64,000 bases of DNA, from contig JADLZK010007649.1 in NCBI GenBank assembly GCA_015847255.1, positions 310,001 through 374,000 on the forward strand. The letters are read 5' to 3'. A model generated the notes under the pieces. The model saw only the letters and a list, made by a program, of their open reading frames with translations, did no database searches and was not told the DNA's origin. Shown one piece after another: positions 23,341-34,439 of this stretch (position 1 is its first letter; each line of letters begins with the position of its first letter). This DNA is from Hyparrhenia diplandra (taxonomy: Eukaryota > Streptophyta > Magnoliopsida > Poales > Poaceae). Made by a program: the position numbers and the translations under genes.

Positions 23341-25071
23341 GAGTTAAATGCACCCCAGGTCCATGAACTTGCACGAGTGTGTCAAATAGGTCCATGGACT
23401 TCCAAAACGTACTTCTAACCCCTTAAACTTGCTTATGTGTTCATGGAAGGTCCATTTTGCCTTTGTCAGCACATTTTTGCCACCGTGGCTTGGCCAGCGT
23501 GGACAAACCCAGCTCCAGGCGCACGTGACTCTCGCGTGAGAAAGCATGGTCCCCGGATTTTTGCACCTTGCCCTTGTTCACGCGCGGACTGCGCCTTTCC
23601 TTCCCGTTCCCTGCCCCGATGGCGAGCGGGTGATGTGCGGTTGCGGCGTAGCGGAGGCCGGCGAGCGCATGACTTGAAGGCGCGTGGCTCCGCGTGACCT
23701 CGCGTGCGCAAGGCGGCGCCATAGGCTACGGCGGTCGACGGCCATATATAATTCCAATGTCCACAATCACACGACCCATAAATATGCATGATCGCAGGTT
23801 CCACGCAAGAACTATCCCAGTCGACATGCCATGGCCGATCACCCTCAAGCTCGATGGGGCTTTGCTCTCCTCCGCCCCAGCAGCGACCACGAGCTGACCA
23901 CGTTCGTCCTCTACCCCATGGTCGCCCGGCGCCGGCAGCAGCAGGGCTTCGACGGCGGTGTGGCTTCGTCCACCTGGCCGACGTCTTCTCCGTCGCCCCC
24001 GAGAGGGTGGCCGCGTCGGGCAGCAGGACCTGCTGGTACTTCATCTGCCCTGCACGATGCCGCTACAGGGCCTCGGCGCCAGCGCGTTAGGCGAGGGGCG
24101 ATGGAACTCGTGAGACCGGCGAGGTCAGGCCCGTCAGTGTCGCGTCGGCCACTCGCGCACGCTGTTCTACTATTTCTACGTCCTACAGCGGCGGCAGGAT
24201 GACGGTCACCAGGCACGGCTGGTGCATTGTGGAACTCGCGCTCGATGACGACGAGCATGGCGGTGGTGGCGTGTGGGAGGAGATTTCGTCCTGTGTAAGC
24301 AGTTTAGGTCGCCTCACGACAACAAGGTAGCCGTGCCCGCGCTCCTCTTCAACTGCAAGATCAGGAAGGCGATCGGCGACCACACGGAGGCTCCACCTAG
24401 CGTGCGGCAGCAACTGATGCAGCACCAGCTCGTTCTGAATAGCTACTTCCTGGATCACATACTACTGGTAGCTAGGTTGTACACAAAAAGCTTGGATCCA
24501 TGCATAGAGTTTAGCATACTACTCTCTCTTAATTAAGTCTCCATCACGAACTGACCACAAATTAAAGGTAGCCTGATGAACCGGGAACTGAATCACAATT
24601 CAGTTTGTTCCAGCTTCGTCTCCCACAACGGCCACGACGAGATGGCCATGACAATCTGGGTCAGAGCCAGCCGACTGCTGCCGCAGCCTGTGGTGGCGCC
24701 TTGCGCACGCGAGGTCGCACGGAGCCACGTGCCTTCAAATCGTGCGCTCGCCGGCCTCCGCTACGCCACAGCTGCACATCACCCGCTCGCCATCGGGGAA
24801 GGGAACGGGAAGGAAAGGCGCAGGCCGCGCGTGAACAGGGGCAAGGTGCAAAAATCCGGGGACCAAGCTTCCTCACGCGAGCGTCACGTGCACCTGGGGC
24901 TGGGTTTGGCCACGCTGGCCAGGCCACGGTGGCAAAAATGTGCTGACAAAGGCAAAATGGACCTGCCATGAACGCATAAGCAAGTATAAGGGGCCAGAAG
25001 CACGTTTTGGAAGTCCATGGACCTATTTGACACACTCATGCAAGTTCATGGACCTGGGGTGCATTTAACTC
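23341..25071. mobile_element. Pack-MULE, 1731 bp, carrying a NAC-like gene fragment
   Basis: A perfect 9-bp duplication TTATACCAT (23332-23340, 25072-25080) flanks inverted ends of about 370 bp. The left begins GAGTTAAATGCACC and the right ends GGTGCATTTAACTC. The arms also share CATTTTGCCTTTGTCAGCAC. The non-repeat centre (about 23720-24690) holds the gene fragment described separately. No transposase is present, so it depends on an autonomous MULE elsewhere. Confidence 0.92.
23830..24460 (+). pseudogene. Captured NAC-domain transcription factor fragment
   Basis: Read across frames, the order follows the NAC DNA-binding domain. PSSDHELTTFVLYP (about 23875-23920) resembles the subdomain A pattern of PxDEELxxxYL. 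CWYFICPARCRY (about 24032-24070) resembles the WYFF-P-R-RKY pattern. RVGHSRTLFYY (about 24140-24175) resembles VGxxKTLVFY. DFVLCKQF (about 24285-24310) resembles the subdomain E pattern of WVLCRIF. Frame changes occur between blocks and no start-to-stop reading frame spans them. It lies entirely between the inverted arms of the Pack-MULE, so it was captured. The family is inferred from motif order, without a database comparison. Confidence 0.6.
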
Positions 25072-25399
25072 TTATACCATCCTGTTATACCATTCCATAC
25101 CAGTCTCACTCATATCTAACAGGCTTTATGATTCATCGGAATGTATAAATGTCGAAGCTTCATCTCTAACAGGCTATTTCTTGGCAAATGCTCATGTGCA
25201 TAGCTTGGATACAGGGCCAAGAAGATCTGTGCAAGTCTTTCTTCGCGTATAACCGTGGCAAAAGAACACCCTATAATGGCCCTGATAGGCTGATATTCTG
25301 AATAGAACTTTCTGTACACCTGCAACGTGGGAGGCTACTCCTGACTATGTAAAGTTTACTAAGTACTACAACTGGCTCTGCCCATGTGAATATGTATGC

Positions 25400-28300
25400 T
25401 TTTTTTTCAAGAGCACGCCTAGGCGCGTTTTTCATTAAGCAGAAAGAGTGTTACAAACTTTGGTCGATCCGGTAACACGAGCATTACCTGGATCACCACC
25501 CCTACTTCTACTAGATCCTACACGAGTGATTACATTGGAACAAATTTGCGACAAGAAAGGAATATAGAGATCAAGGCCTAACTAGCCAACCTCCTCTTCC
25601 GCGATCCCCTGTCATGTCGAGCTCCATGGCGGAGAGATCGATCCCATCTCCTAGCAGGGCCTCAAAACAACTCCTCTTTTTTTTCAGTCATCTTGCCCCC
25701 AAAGGCAACCACAAACTTCTGCTCAATCTCTGAATCCACGGCCTCATCCTCGACCTCCTCGCCGAAGCTTTACGCAGCAGCACCTTCGTGCTTGAAGCGG
25801 TTGCATTGGGGGGGCGTGGCTTAGCCATATCACGTCCACTCCTCCGTAGAGAATGGATCGACACCGGCGGCGGGAGCGGCGGCGTGGCGGGCCCATCCTT
25901 GAGTAGAGGAGTGTCGAGGGGAGGCAAATTGCCGCCTCCGGCTCCTCCCGGACCGACAGCGTCACGTGTTCGACAACGCCGCCGAAGGAGGGGATGCACG
26001 GCGCGGCCGTCAATGTGCGCATCGAGGCGGTGGAGGGAGCGACAGGGAAAGCCGTCGGCCTTGAGAAGGCGGCCGCTAGCGTCAACGAGAAAGGAGCGGC
26101 GAAGGGACCCCCATGTCCGCCGACGCGTCGAGCCGGCGGATGCGAAACTCCGCCGCCACCGGGTTAGCCCACCGGTCTTCGTGGTCGGGGGCGCATATAG
26201 ATGGGCATCGGCCGTCTTGGGCGAACGCCGCAAGACGTCGCGTCGCCGATGCGAGGTCGTCGTGCGGCGCCCGTGCCATCGTGCCCGGCCGTGCGTCCGC
26301 GCCGGCGTCGTGCTTCGTCGCCGGCCGTGTCGCTCGGGCACGGCACGCCGCGGCTCCCTCGGCGCGGCCGGCAGCCGGCATGCCGCCCGCGGCACGGGAT
26401 TCGTGGAGGCGCTCGCGGCTGCCACGGGCGGCGACGCACGAGGAGTGAGCAGCACGCGGGGTGGTGGAGTCTGAGCGCCCGCCGCAGCCGCTTGGCGCCG
26501 CCCGTCCGTCGCCGTGCGCCCAGGCATCGTACACCCATGGAGATGCGCCGCCGCGGTGGCGCGGCGCTCGGCGTAGCGGCGGCTATGCCGGCCGCATCAT
26601 GCGGGCGCGATTGGCCGGCGGGAAGGCGCGAGGCACTTGGCGGCGCGCGGCGCTGCGCGCGCGGCGGCGGGGCGAACGGCGGCTAGCAGCGGCGCTGCGG
26701 GCGAAAGCGAGCGGCGGGATGCGGCGTGTGCGAGAGGTCACGACTCCGCGGGACGGGGATGAGGCCGGATGTCGCCGGGCTTCACTTAGGGTTAGAAAAC
26801 AGAAGTGTATACTGTGGAATTTGGGCCAATTCTCGATCTGTTGCAATTCATCGGGCCATCGGGCGTGCCTGCTATGGGTGCCTCGGGCCGAGTGGCCGGC
26901 CCGATGCGGCACGGCCCGGTCACCGGGCCGTGCCGTGCTACGGCCCGCGTTGTCGGGCCGTGCCGGGCCCGGGCGAGACAGCTGCCTTGGGGCCACGGGC
27001 CGGGCCGGCCGACTCAGGGGCTGCATGCCCATATATAGGGCGCAAGTGCCGTGGGCGGTGTGTCACTGGGGGCGTGGGCGCGAGCTTGAAGCCCGCGGTC
27101 TCCACAACATTGGGTCAGCAGCGGGAGGCTCTGGCAACTGCGGCACTTTCGCCAGGGGATCGGCACTTAGCCGGCGCCGGGACGAGCGGTGGACTCCCTC
27201 GGCGGAGGATGACCCGGCGGCACTAATATCGGCGGGCGGTCCTCCTCGCGATGCGCCCGGCGTTGGGCGTCGACTCCGCCCGGCGGCGGCGGCGACGCGG
27301 CTGGCGTCTTCGGCTAAGCGTCGCGCCGGCGGCGGCAATCCACCCCACGGAGGCGGTCGTCAAATGGCGAAGTGGGGGCGGGAGAAACTCACCCACGGTT
27401 GTGGCAGCGGGTGTCTCGCGCGGGGCGTCAAATCACCGCACTTGGTGGCGCATCGCCTGGCGCTCGCGGGGCGGCGAGGTTGATGGCGGTGTTTGCAATC
27501 CGGGCCCGGTGCCCCCTACGAAGCGGGAGAGCTGGACGAAGAGGTGCCGCCGGCGACGATGTGGTCAGCCGCCGAGCGGTTGAGCGGGCGGCCGCTAGGT
27601 AGGGGCGGGACGAGAACATAGCGGCAGCGGGAGAGGCGGTGCGGTGGCGAGGGCGGCGTTGGACAAGCGTGAAGCCATCGCCGTCGACCCGGCCACCGCA
27701 GCGGTACTGGCTCACGTGCCGCAGACGCAGCGCTCCATCTACTGTGGGACCGAGACTGCACGCGAATGCACACGAGGCTCGGGGGAAATGCGGCGGCGGC
27801 GGCAACGGCGACGACGATGGCGACGGACGTCCGTCCAGCGAGGGTGGCAGCCGGGGCGTGGCGGAGCCGTACCCACACAAGGTGTAGGCGCCCCCAGAGG
27901 CTCGACGGGACACCGCAAGGTATGGTGGCACCGCGACGGAAGGCGATTCTTCCTCGGAGGTGTCACCGCCGTCATCGCCACCGCTGATGCTTCGCGACGC
28001 CCAAGCGACTCTCCGGGATGGAAGGGGCGGCAAGGGGGGACAAGGTGACGACCGATCAAGATGTCCGGGCGAGATGTCGCCGCGCCCGCATTGTCTTCTT
28101 CGCCGGGACGCCCCTCGACAGTAGCGAGCCGTCGTGTGACGACGGGCGAGGCCGCGACGACCTGGTGGCGTTGCCAGCGACGGAGCGAGCATGGCCCGCA
28201 GCATCCCCACCCGCGGCGGTGGGGGGGAAGAAAACAATGAGCAGAAGCCGCTGACGCCGGCGTGGCGCCCTTGCCGGCGACACCGCGGGCGTGGCTGCTC

Positions 28301-29080
28301 GGACGGGGACCCGCTCCCGGAACTCACGGGATTCGTGGGGGCCGCAAGTCCAACGGCGAGCGCAGGCGGACCCATGCGCCACAGGGGGATGACGGCCTGA
28401 GGTTGGAGGTCGCGAGAGGTGGCGGTGGCGGCTCCCGGACGCCAACCTGCCGGACACGACGGCGGCGGTGGGCGGCACATGGCAGCATCGGCAACTCCCG
28501 GTTCGGAGGAGGCGGGCTCGGCGGCGGCGGTGGCTCGGCGGCGTCGGCGAGCCTAGCGGCACCACGTCGGCATGACCGGCAGAAGGCCTCGACTTCGGCG
28601 TCAGCGGAATGGGAGGGGACGTGGCCGCTGCATCTCCAGCGACACGGCGGCGCGGCTCCCACTCCCACATCGTCTTCCTCCTCGTCCGCCATGCGCCCGT
28701 CCGCCTCGCGCTCCGTGATCGGCGGTGGCGGCCGGCTCGAGGGGAGCCATCCACGCCGGGGCGGGTAGCGAAGAAGGGCGAAACGCCGCCTCGGGGCAGG
28801 GTCCCTCAACGAGGGCGCATCCATGGCCGGGCGAGGCTGCCGTGGAACGAGGGGGACGACGGAGGCGGCTAACGTCTTTGGAGCACACATGGACCCGTAG
28901 ATCCGGGCTGGGGAACTCGAATACGCTGCTTTCTGGATTGGAGGGGACGGGATGGATAGGGAGATCGACGAAGGTGAGGTTGAGGAGCCGTCGCCGTCGT
29001 CCTGGGAAGGAGACGGGTCGGGAGCCCCCAACGGCTCCATCCTCCCCTCCGTGTCTATGCACTCCTATATTATAGGGATC
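25400..29080 (-). mobile_element. GC-rich non-autonomous LINE-type retroposon, 3.7 kb
   Basis: A perfect 17-bp direct repeat starting CATGTGAATATGTATG (25383-25399 and 29081-29097) flanks the insert. On the minus strand it ends in an A run (T8 at 25400-25407) after CGTGCTCTTG. The body is 65-75% GC by eye with long overlapping frames. Near its 3' end (about 25620-25780) the minus frame reads VDSEIEQKFVVAFGGKMTEK, similar in layout to the end of plant LINE ORF1 proteins, and GDGFTLVQRRPRHR (about 27640) resembles ORF1 linker motifs. No endonuclease or RT was found. It may be a gag-only LINE derivative mobilised in trans, or a retrocopy. An internal patch at 26820-27010, rich in CGGGCC, may be a nested insertion. 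Confidence 0.75.
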
Positions 29081-29099
29081 ATGTGAATATGTATGCAAA

Positions 29100-30640
29100 G
29101 CTTCTTTCACAAAAATAATACGGGTTCTTCCAGCTTTTGATTCTAACTGATTACAATTTTATGCCAGATGTGCATCTGCAAATGGGGAGGAGTGTGACGA
29201 GTGTGCTATGTATTAAACATCAATCTGCACAAGCGAATGGGTACGCATTCTAGCTCCAATTGCTTGATTAGGATCCTTTGTGATTACCTCAAACATTGTT
29301 GTAATTAATTTCAGTAATTATCTTTTGCTTCCATGTATCGCCATAATTGAAGAGTAATATATATAGCTGATTTCTACAATCATGAGGTAATAAACCTTAT
29401 TTTTGCTGCTATCTGTATCCTGTATATTCACAGTTTATTTTTCAGTTTCCTAATCAGACAAATGTCTCATACTCAGTGTGCAACTACCTTTCGCCTGTAT
29501 AATCTGCTCGCCAATCTCTATTGTGTTTACGACTTAATACACCTTACAAAAAAACCCAGTATGATGCTCTTTTTAATGCTCTTTAAAATCTATGCTTCCC
29601 CAAACTATATATGTCATCATACTATTATCTGTTCTTTGTTCTATGACAAAGCAACATTACTTTTGTAGACCAAAAAAAAAAAGACAAATGCATCAAAGGA
29701 TCACCCTCTTACTTTTGTGTAGCGAAACTGTATTCATCAGATGATCATGCCATGCTCAATAAAATTGCAAAGTTCAAGCTTCGTCAATTTCAGTTTTCTA
29801 AGTTAACAACCAATAGGGTGACGGGCAACTAAACTTACACAGGAATCCAAATCAATGCTCAAACAATACAACCAAGCTACTCAGTATACCTTCTTTTGGC
29901 CTCCTATATTTGCCTCATGCTATCTAAAAAATGGTATTTGCCTTTTGTACAAGATACAATACAAATGCCTCTGGACAGTTCTATTTGACCCCCTGACCAA
30001 TGCAAATATTACTTGCTCACTTCATGAAGTACATAGCGGATGTACTCAGACCTGGGTAAGTTTTCTCCTCACCCTCTATTGTCTATAGCATCAGCTATCT
30101 CTATTTATTTAATCTCCAATGCAGCTATTGCTATTACAGGTTAAGTTCATAGTGTCAGACATCCTGATTTAGGGATTTCACAATCTCTGTCTTCTCTCTA
30201 GATTGCTCCCTTTTAGCCGTCTGTATCAACAATTTGATCACCATTGGCATAATCTGAGATGGAACAGGCTGCCTGCCCGCAAAATATTTATGTTACTCAC
30301 ACAAGTATAGTTGTATTTTATCCTATTACTTCATATAGACTTATATGCTTAGTGCAATTTTATCTGTTTACACACACAGTAAGCTCTCAATTCAGTGTAA
30401 TACATACATATATTTGTTACTCTGAAACTGGAGTGTCCCACCTGCATGCAAACCGTGCTTGATCTCTTGGCCTCCAGACTTTGATTGATTGCAAAAAATA
30501 AAAATAAAAAGGAAAATATTTCTCTAGTAATATGTCTCTAGGTATATGGCCTTCTAAACTTCGGCAAATGGTTTCTAAACTTCGGACAATTGTCTACATC
30601 AATCATTCTGTATTGTCTATCCTGCCGTTTGTTTCAAAAT
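29100..30640. other. AT-rich stretch, intron-like
   Basis: No gene is supported. Short plus-strand frames such as 29462-29668 and 29855-30088 lack motifs. Polypyrimidine-CAG signals and a possible exon (about 29167-29215) would suit captured intron/exon sequence within the putative Helitron, but this is speculative. Confidence 0.35.
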
Positions 30641-30905
30641 GATTTTTTGCTGCCCGCTTAGCGCGGGCTTCCCTGCTAGTTAAAACATAATTGGGCCTGC
30701 TTGGCAGCTCGCTGCAGCAGCAGCGTTCAGCCATCCAACAGTACTCTAGTCTCAGCAACACAGATCAGCAGCTCAAATAGGTAGATGTCCAATTATTACA
30801 TAGTAATGAATATGTGTAACCGAAACACAAAAAGCCAAAAGAAAAGAAAAACACACACACAACCCACAGTTTCATAAATGGACAATAATGGCGCCCTAAA
30901 AATTA

Positions 30906-30944
30906 CTCTTCTTCTTCTTCTTCTTCTTCTTCTTCTTCTTCTTC
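30906..30944. repeat. CTT/GAA microsatellite
   Basis: About 13 trinucleotide units directly before the stop codon (30903-30905) encode the poly-Glu tail of the hAT-like gene. Confidence 0.9.
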
Positions 30945-31327
30945 AATGTCATCTTCTAGCAGAGAACTCGTGTGGTACGGTTTCTTGGAATAACCACGAA
31001 GGATGCTCCTGACTTGGGCCATTTGGTCGGAGGAAAGCTTGCTGCAAGTGGGCATGGCCAGAGCATCCCTCGCCATCCGAGCAACCATCGGGTACTCCGA
31101 GCTGTGAATCTTCCACCAGTTCAGAATGTCAAAACCTTCTGCTTGAGGGACAAGAGGGTCTTTCAGATAACGGTCGAGCTCCGTCATGCCTTGCCCCAAT
31201 GAATCGTCTGCACTTGGGGTGATGTCCATCGCACTGCTGGCACCATCTGAATGATCTGCACCATGTGTTGTACTATACTGTTTAACGTAATCAGCGTATA
31301 GCTGCGTGATCATTCTCGTCACCCTGG

Positions 31328-32117
31328 TGTGGGGATCGCTCCTGCCTCCTTAGCCTTCGCTCCCGGAGGGGGCGGGAAGGGGGCGAGGGCTTCCCACAGG
31401 GTGAGTCGAGAACACAAACGGGGAGCGGAGCGGCCTCCGGTCCGCTCGACCTTCGCTGGAGTTGCCGAGGGTCGAGGCGATCGGAGGGCGCCCGGCCTCC
31501 GAAGGAGGAGGGATAAGACGACGCGTAAGGCGAGACGTGGGTGTAATAAAAACGAGCAAATGGCACTTAAACTGGCCGACAACCGATCCCTTTCCTTGTG
31601 CCCGTACCCGGGTATTTATAGGAATTCAAAGGGTCAGAGGGGCCGATTTACAATTTGGTACATGGTAGGTAGGAGAACACACGCTTACAACCGGGCCCCT
31701 TACAAGGGCAAGCTAGTAACTATTCGCACAGGTCAGTACGGGAAATACACGCATGACTTCTCCCCGCCGGGGTGTAGGGGTTTCATCATGCCGCCGGTTC
31801 CGTGCATCCGCGAGGGGCAGTTCGGAGGGGTCCCTCCGCCCGGCCTTTCCTGTTGCTTGGGTTCGCGCCACTTGGGCAGACCCCTCGCCGGCGCTCCCTA
31901 CGTCGCGTAGGGGGCCGCCATGCTCCCGGCTTCGAATGCCTGCTCTGGGGGCCGCCCTCGACGGAGGGGTGACGCTTCGCCGTTCGTGTCTTCGCGGAGG
32001 GCCCTCCGCTTGCTGATCCTGCAAGACTTCGCAATATGTTAACGGAGATTAGTTCTTGGCCCCCTGTGGTGAGGCCCGCGGGGCTGCCGGGGCTGGCGAG
32101 GGTCGCCCTCCCCAACA
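31328..32117 (-). mobile_element. Solo LTR, 790 bp
   Basis: A 5-bp duplication CCTGG (31323-31327 and 32118-32122) brackets a segment that, on the minus strand, starts TGTTGGGGAGGG and ends CCCCACA. A TATA box (CCTATAAATA, complement of 31613-31622) points to minus-strand orientation, the same as the host gene. No internal retroviral-like region is present. It is the product of LTR-LTR recombination, probably of a gypsy-type element. Confidence 0.92.
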
Positions 32118-33948
32118 CCTGGAGATGCATCTTTTTGCGTATTTTGGACCATACAACCTTTTGAAATTGAATGTTATAAACTCGAGTTTAGAGCGCGGGT
32201 CCAATGCAAGTGGTAGTGACCAAGCCAGGTAAGAATCTTGTATAGCCTTCTCTAGAATGTCAATTGCCTCTATAAGAACAACCGTGGCAACTTTGCCACC
32301 AGCAAATACGGAAGAACCACCTATACGGTCTCCATCTCCCCTACTAAATAATTGTGCTAGTTCAGCCTCCAAAATTTCCCTCAGCTTAAGCAACTCTGCA
32401 AGACAGAGATTCGCAGTAGGACCGGCGGAGGAAGAAACTTTTTGAATAGCACGGTATATTTTCTCCCAGAGCTTGCACAATAGCTTTGTTATAAATATCT
32501 CTGCATCTGTAAGTTGACAAGGAAAGCCTTTCTTGCATAGAAGTGCCAAAGAACAATAGCAAGCATACCACTGTTCGTTGTATGCCCATGCGTAGTGTAG
32601 GTCCAGCTCCGCAAGAAATTCCAGGCGCCCTTGTCTAGTCAAGTTTAGACACCACATGTTCCGGTTCACAGATTCAGTGAACTCTTCCTTTACAAGAAAG
32701 CATCGAGCAATGGAGTGGAGCACATTGTCCACGTAGGTGATAAAATGCGGGCCTCGCCATACAAAGTGAATATCTTTGTCGGTCGGTTGACATGCCACCA
32801 TGGACAGCCTGTTGCCAATACCACGGCCTGAAATAACTTGGATAACACGATGACCGATATCGTCAATATCGTCGGTACATAGGTCGAGTCCCAATATTGG
32901 GCCATCGTGGTAATGATGGTGATCTGTAGTAACAATGGCATGTAACAGCAGCTTGTGAAGATTCCATCCGTCATCTATGAAGTGGCACGCTACATAAAAC
33001 ACTTGCTCCTCCATGGTTTTGGCTCTACCCACTGCTAAATTGACCTTCCCAGGAGCGCAACTCAGCCTGTCCAAGAGACCCCTCCTCGCTTCGTCAAAGA
33101 TACCATCACACATCTCCTCAACGGCGATGCGCGTGGGCACCTCAAATTCAGGGTTGATGCTTCTGACGAAGATCTTGAAGCAGTCGTCTTCCAGGACCGA
33201 GGCATCGTATCCACGCAATGCAATCATCCGGGCGAGGTGTTTGCAGGCTTCTTCCTGCAGGTTTGGTGACGGAGCACAAGACTGCTGCACGGCTTCATCA
33301 TCTTGGGACAGGCTTGGTTGTTCTGATGTCCCTGCATCAGCGGATTCCTGCCCGCCGCATCTCTCAGCATCATCAGCTTCCTCAATATCCTGCATGGCTT
33401 CATCTTGCTCCAGTCTTGCCTCACGATCCACGGATGCAACGGAGGAGCCTGAAGGAGGGCAGGGCGGCTGGTGCTGGACTGCTGTCCCCTCCTTCTGAGC
33501 AGCAGCGGCGGCTTCCTTTGGATGAAATCTGGGTGCTTCTTCCAGTGGCATGACTTGATGAGGCTCATAACCCGACGATTCACCAGGGCCTGATAGCTGC
33601 TGCTGCTGCATGGCTTCATCATCTTGGGCCTGACTTGGTAGTCCCTGTGGCGGTTGTTCTGATGTCCCTGCATCAGCGGATTCCTGCCCGCCGCATCCCT
33701 CGTTTGTAGTGTTCCCACAGGTTCTTTGTGCCATAATATGCATACACTTTACCGCAACCCTTGCACTTCGCTGCATCTTTGCCATCGTCACCTTTGTCAC
33801 GGGTGAAGTGCTCCCACACCTTGGACCGTGGTTTCAGCCTGCGTCCACGTATCTGGGTGCGCTGGATTTGGGTGCTCGCCTCCTCTGCCATGAGTATCTG
33901 ACAAACACACAAGTGAAGTGACCAAATGAATGGGTGGCAAGCATATAT

Positions 33949-34338
33949 TGTTAGCTAAACTATAGCATCGAGTCCAATGTAATCTTAGCGTTGGTTAAGT
34001 CGGTTAGGGCAGGACGAGATCTTAGGCGTGCATGTAGCGCATGTCGCACGTCGTGCGGAGCGCACGCAGCGCATGTCGCAGAGAAACGGCATGGCGATCT
34101 TTGTGCGTTCGTGGCGCGGGATGGGCGATCGTATAAGACCAAGATTGTATCTTAGGATTGATATAAATACTAAGCAAAAGACCGAGGGAAGCTGTTGGTT
34201 GGCAGCGCCTGAAAATACCCTGTTTTCGTTTTGTGTTTGCATCTACTACTACTGCGCTCGTGTCCTCGCCATGGTGATCACGCTCACCATGTTCTGTTGT
34301 CGCCGCCGGCGTGCACATCGATTCGATCTGCTCCATCA
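33949..34338 (+). repeat. 5' LTR of the copia element
   Basis: 390 bp, TG...CA bounded. It carries one copy of CGGCATGGCGATCTTTGTG (about 34087). A TATA-like ATATAAATAC lies near 34160. Confidence 0.92.
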
Positions 34339-34439
34339 AGTGGTATCGGAGCCGAGGAAGGTGTCGAGGAGGAGCCCGCGGTGGTGGAGGTGTAGTCGAG
34401 AAGGCAGAAGGTGCAACAGAACCGAGTAGGAGGTGTGAA

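Larger units (their letters stand above)
22653..30679 (+). mobile_element. Candidate composite Helitron with nested insertions
   Basis: The left candidate end reads A|TCTATACTATA (22652-22663), like rice Helitron 5' ends. The right end has a hairpin (GCCCGC at 30652-30657, GCGGGC at 30663-30668) then TTCCCTG and CTAG|T (30676-30680). Helitrons insert between A and T without duplication, as seen here. Nested inside are the Pack-MULE at 23341-25071 and the retroposon at 25400-29080. The right end is convincing. Pairing it with this left end is inference. Confidence 0.4.
30903..33912 (-). pseudogene. BED-finger/hAT-dimerisation gene, interrupted by a solo LTR
   Basis: This is a hAT-type transposase or domesticated derivative. 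A start at 33891 (MAEEAS) gives a BED-type finger (SKVWEHFT, C-x2-C in KCKGCGK, NLWEH). A one-base frame change near 33700-33730 leads to the main frame, which has Gln/Ser-rich repeats (CGGQESADAG twice), then EEACKHLARMIAL, FYVACHFIDDGWNLHKLL, DDIDDIGHRVI and LCKLWEKIYRAIQKV, to about 32125. After the solo LTR it continues as VTRMITQLYADYVKQY and the C-terminal hAT dimerisation region (ELDRYLKDP, FDILNWWK, YPMVARMARDALAMP), ending in a poly-Glu run encoded by a CTT repeat. Sequence on either side of the LTR is collinear and in frame once one target copy is discounted. A pararelated pseudogene lies at 930-2840. Neither terminal inverted repeats nor 8-bp duplications were seen, so a host gene is possible. 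Confidence 0.8.

Noticed and set aside
25400..25420. T run read as a simple poly-T microsatellite
   Set aside because: The perfect 17-bp repeat at 25383-25399 and 29081-29097 shows it is the tail of a retroposon.
26461..28768. Long frames on both strands (up to 350 codons) within 25.4-29.1 kb
   Set aside because: They overlap heavily in GC-rich sequence of the retroposon and contain no known domain. They are described as part of that element only.
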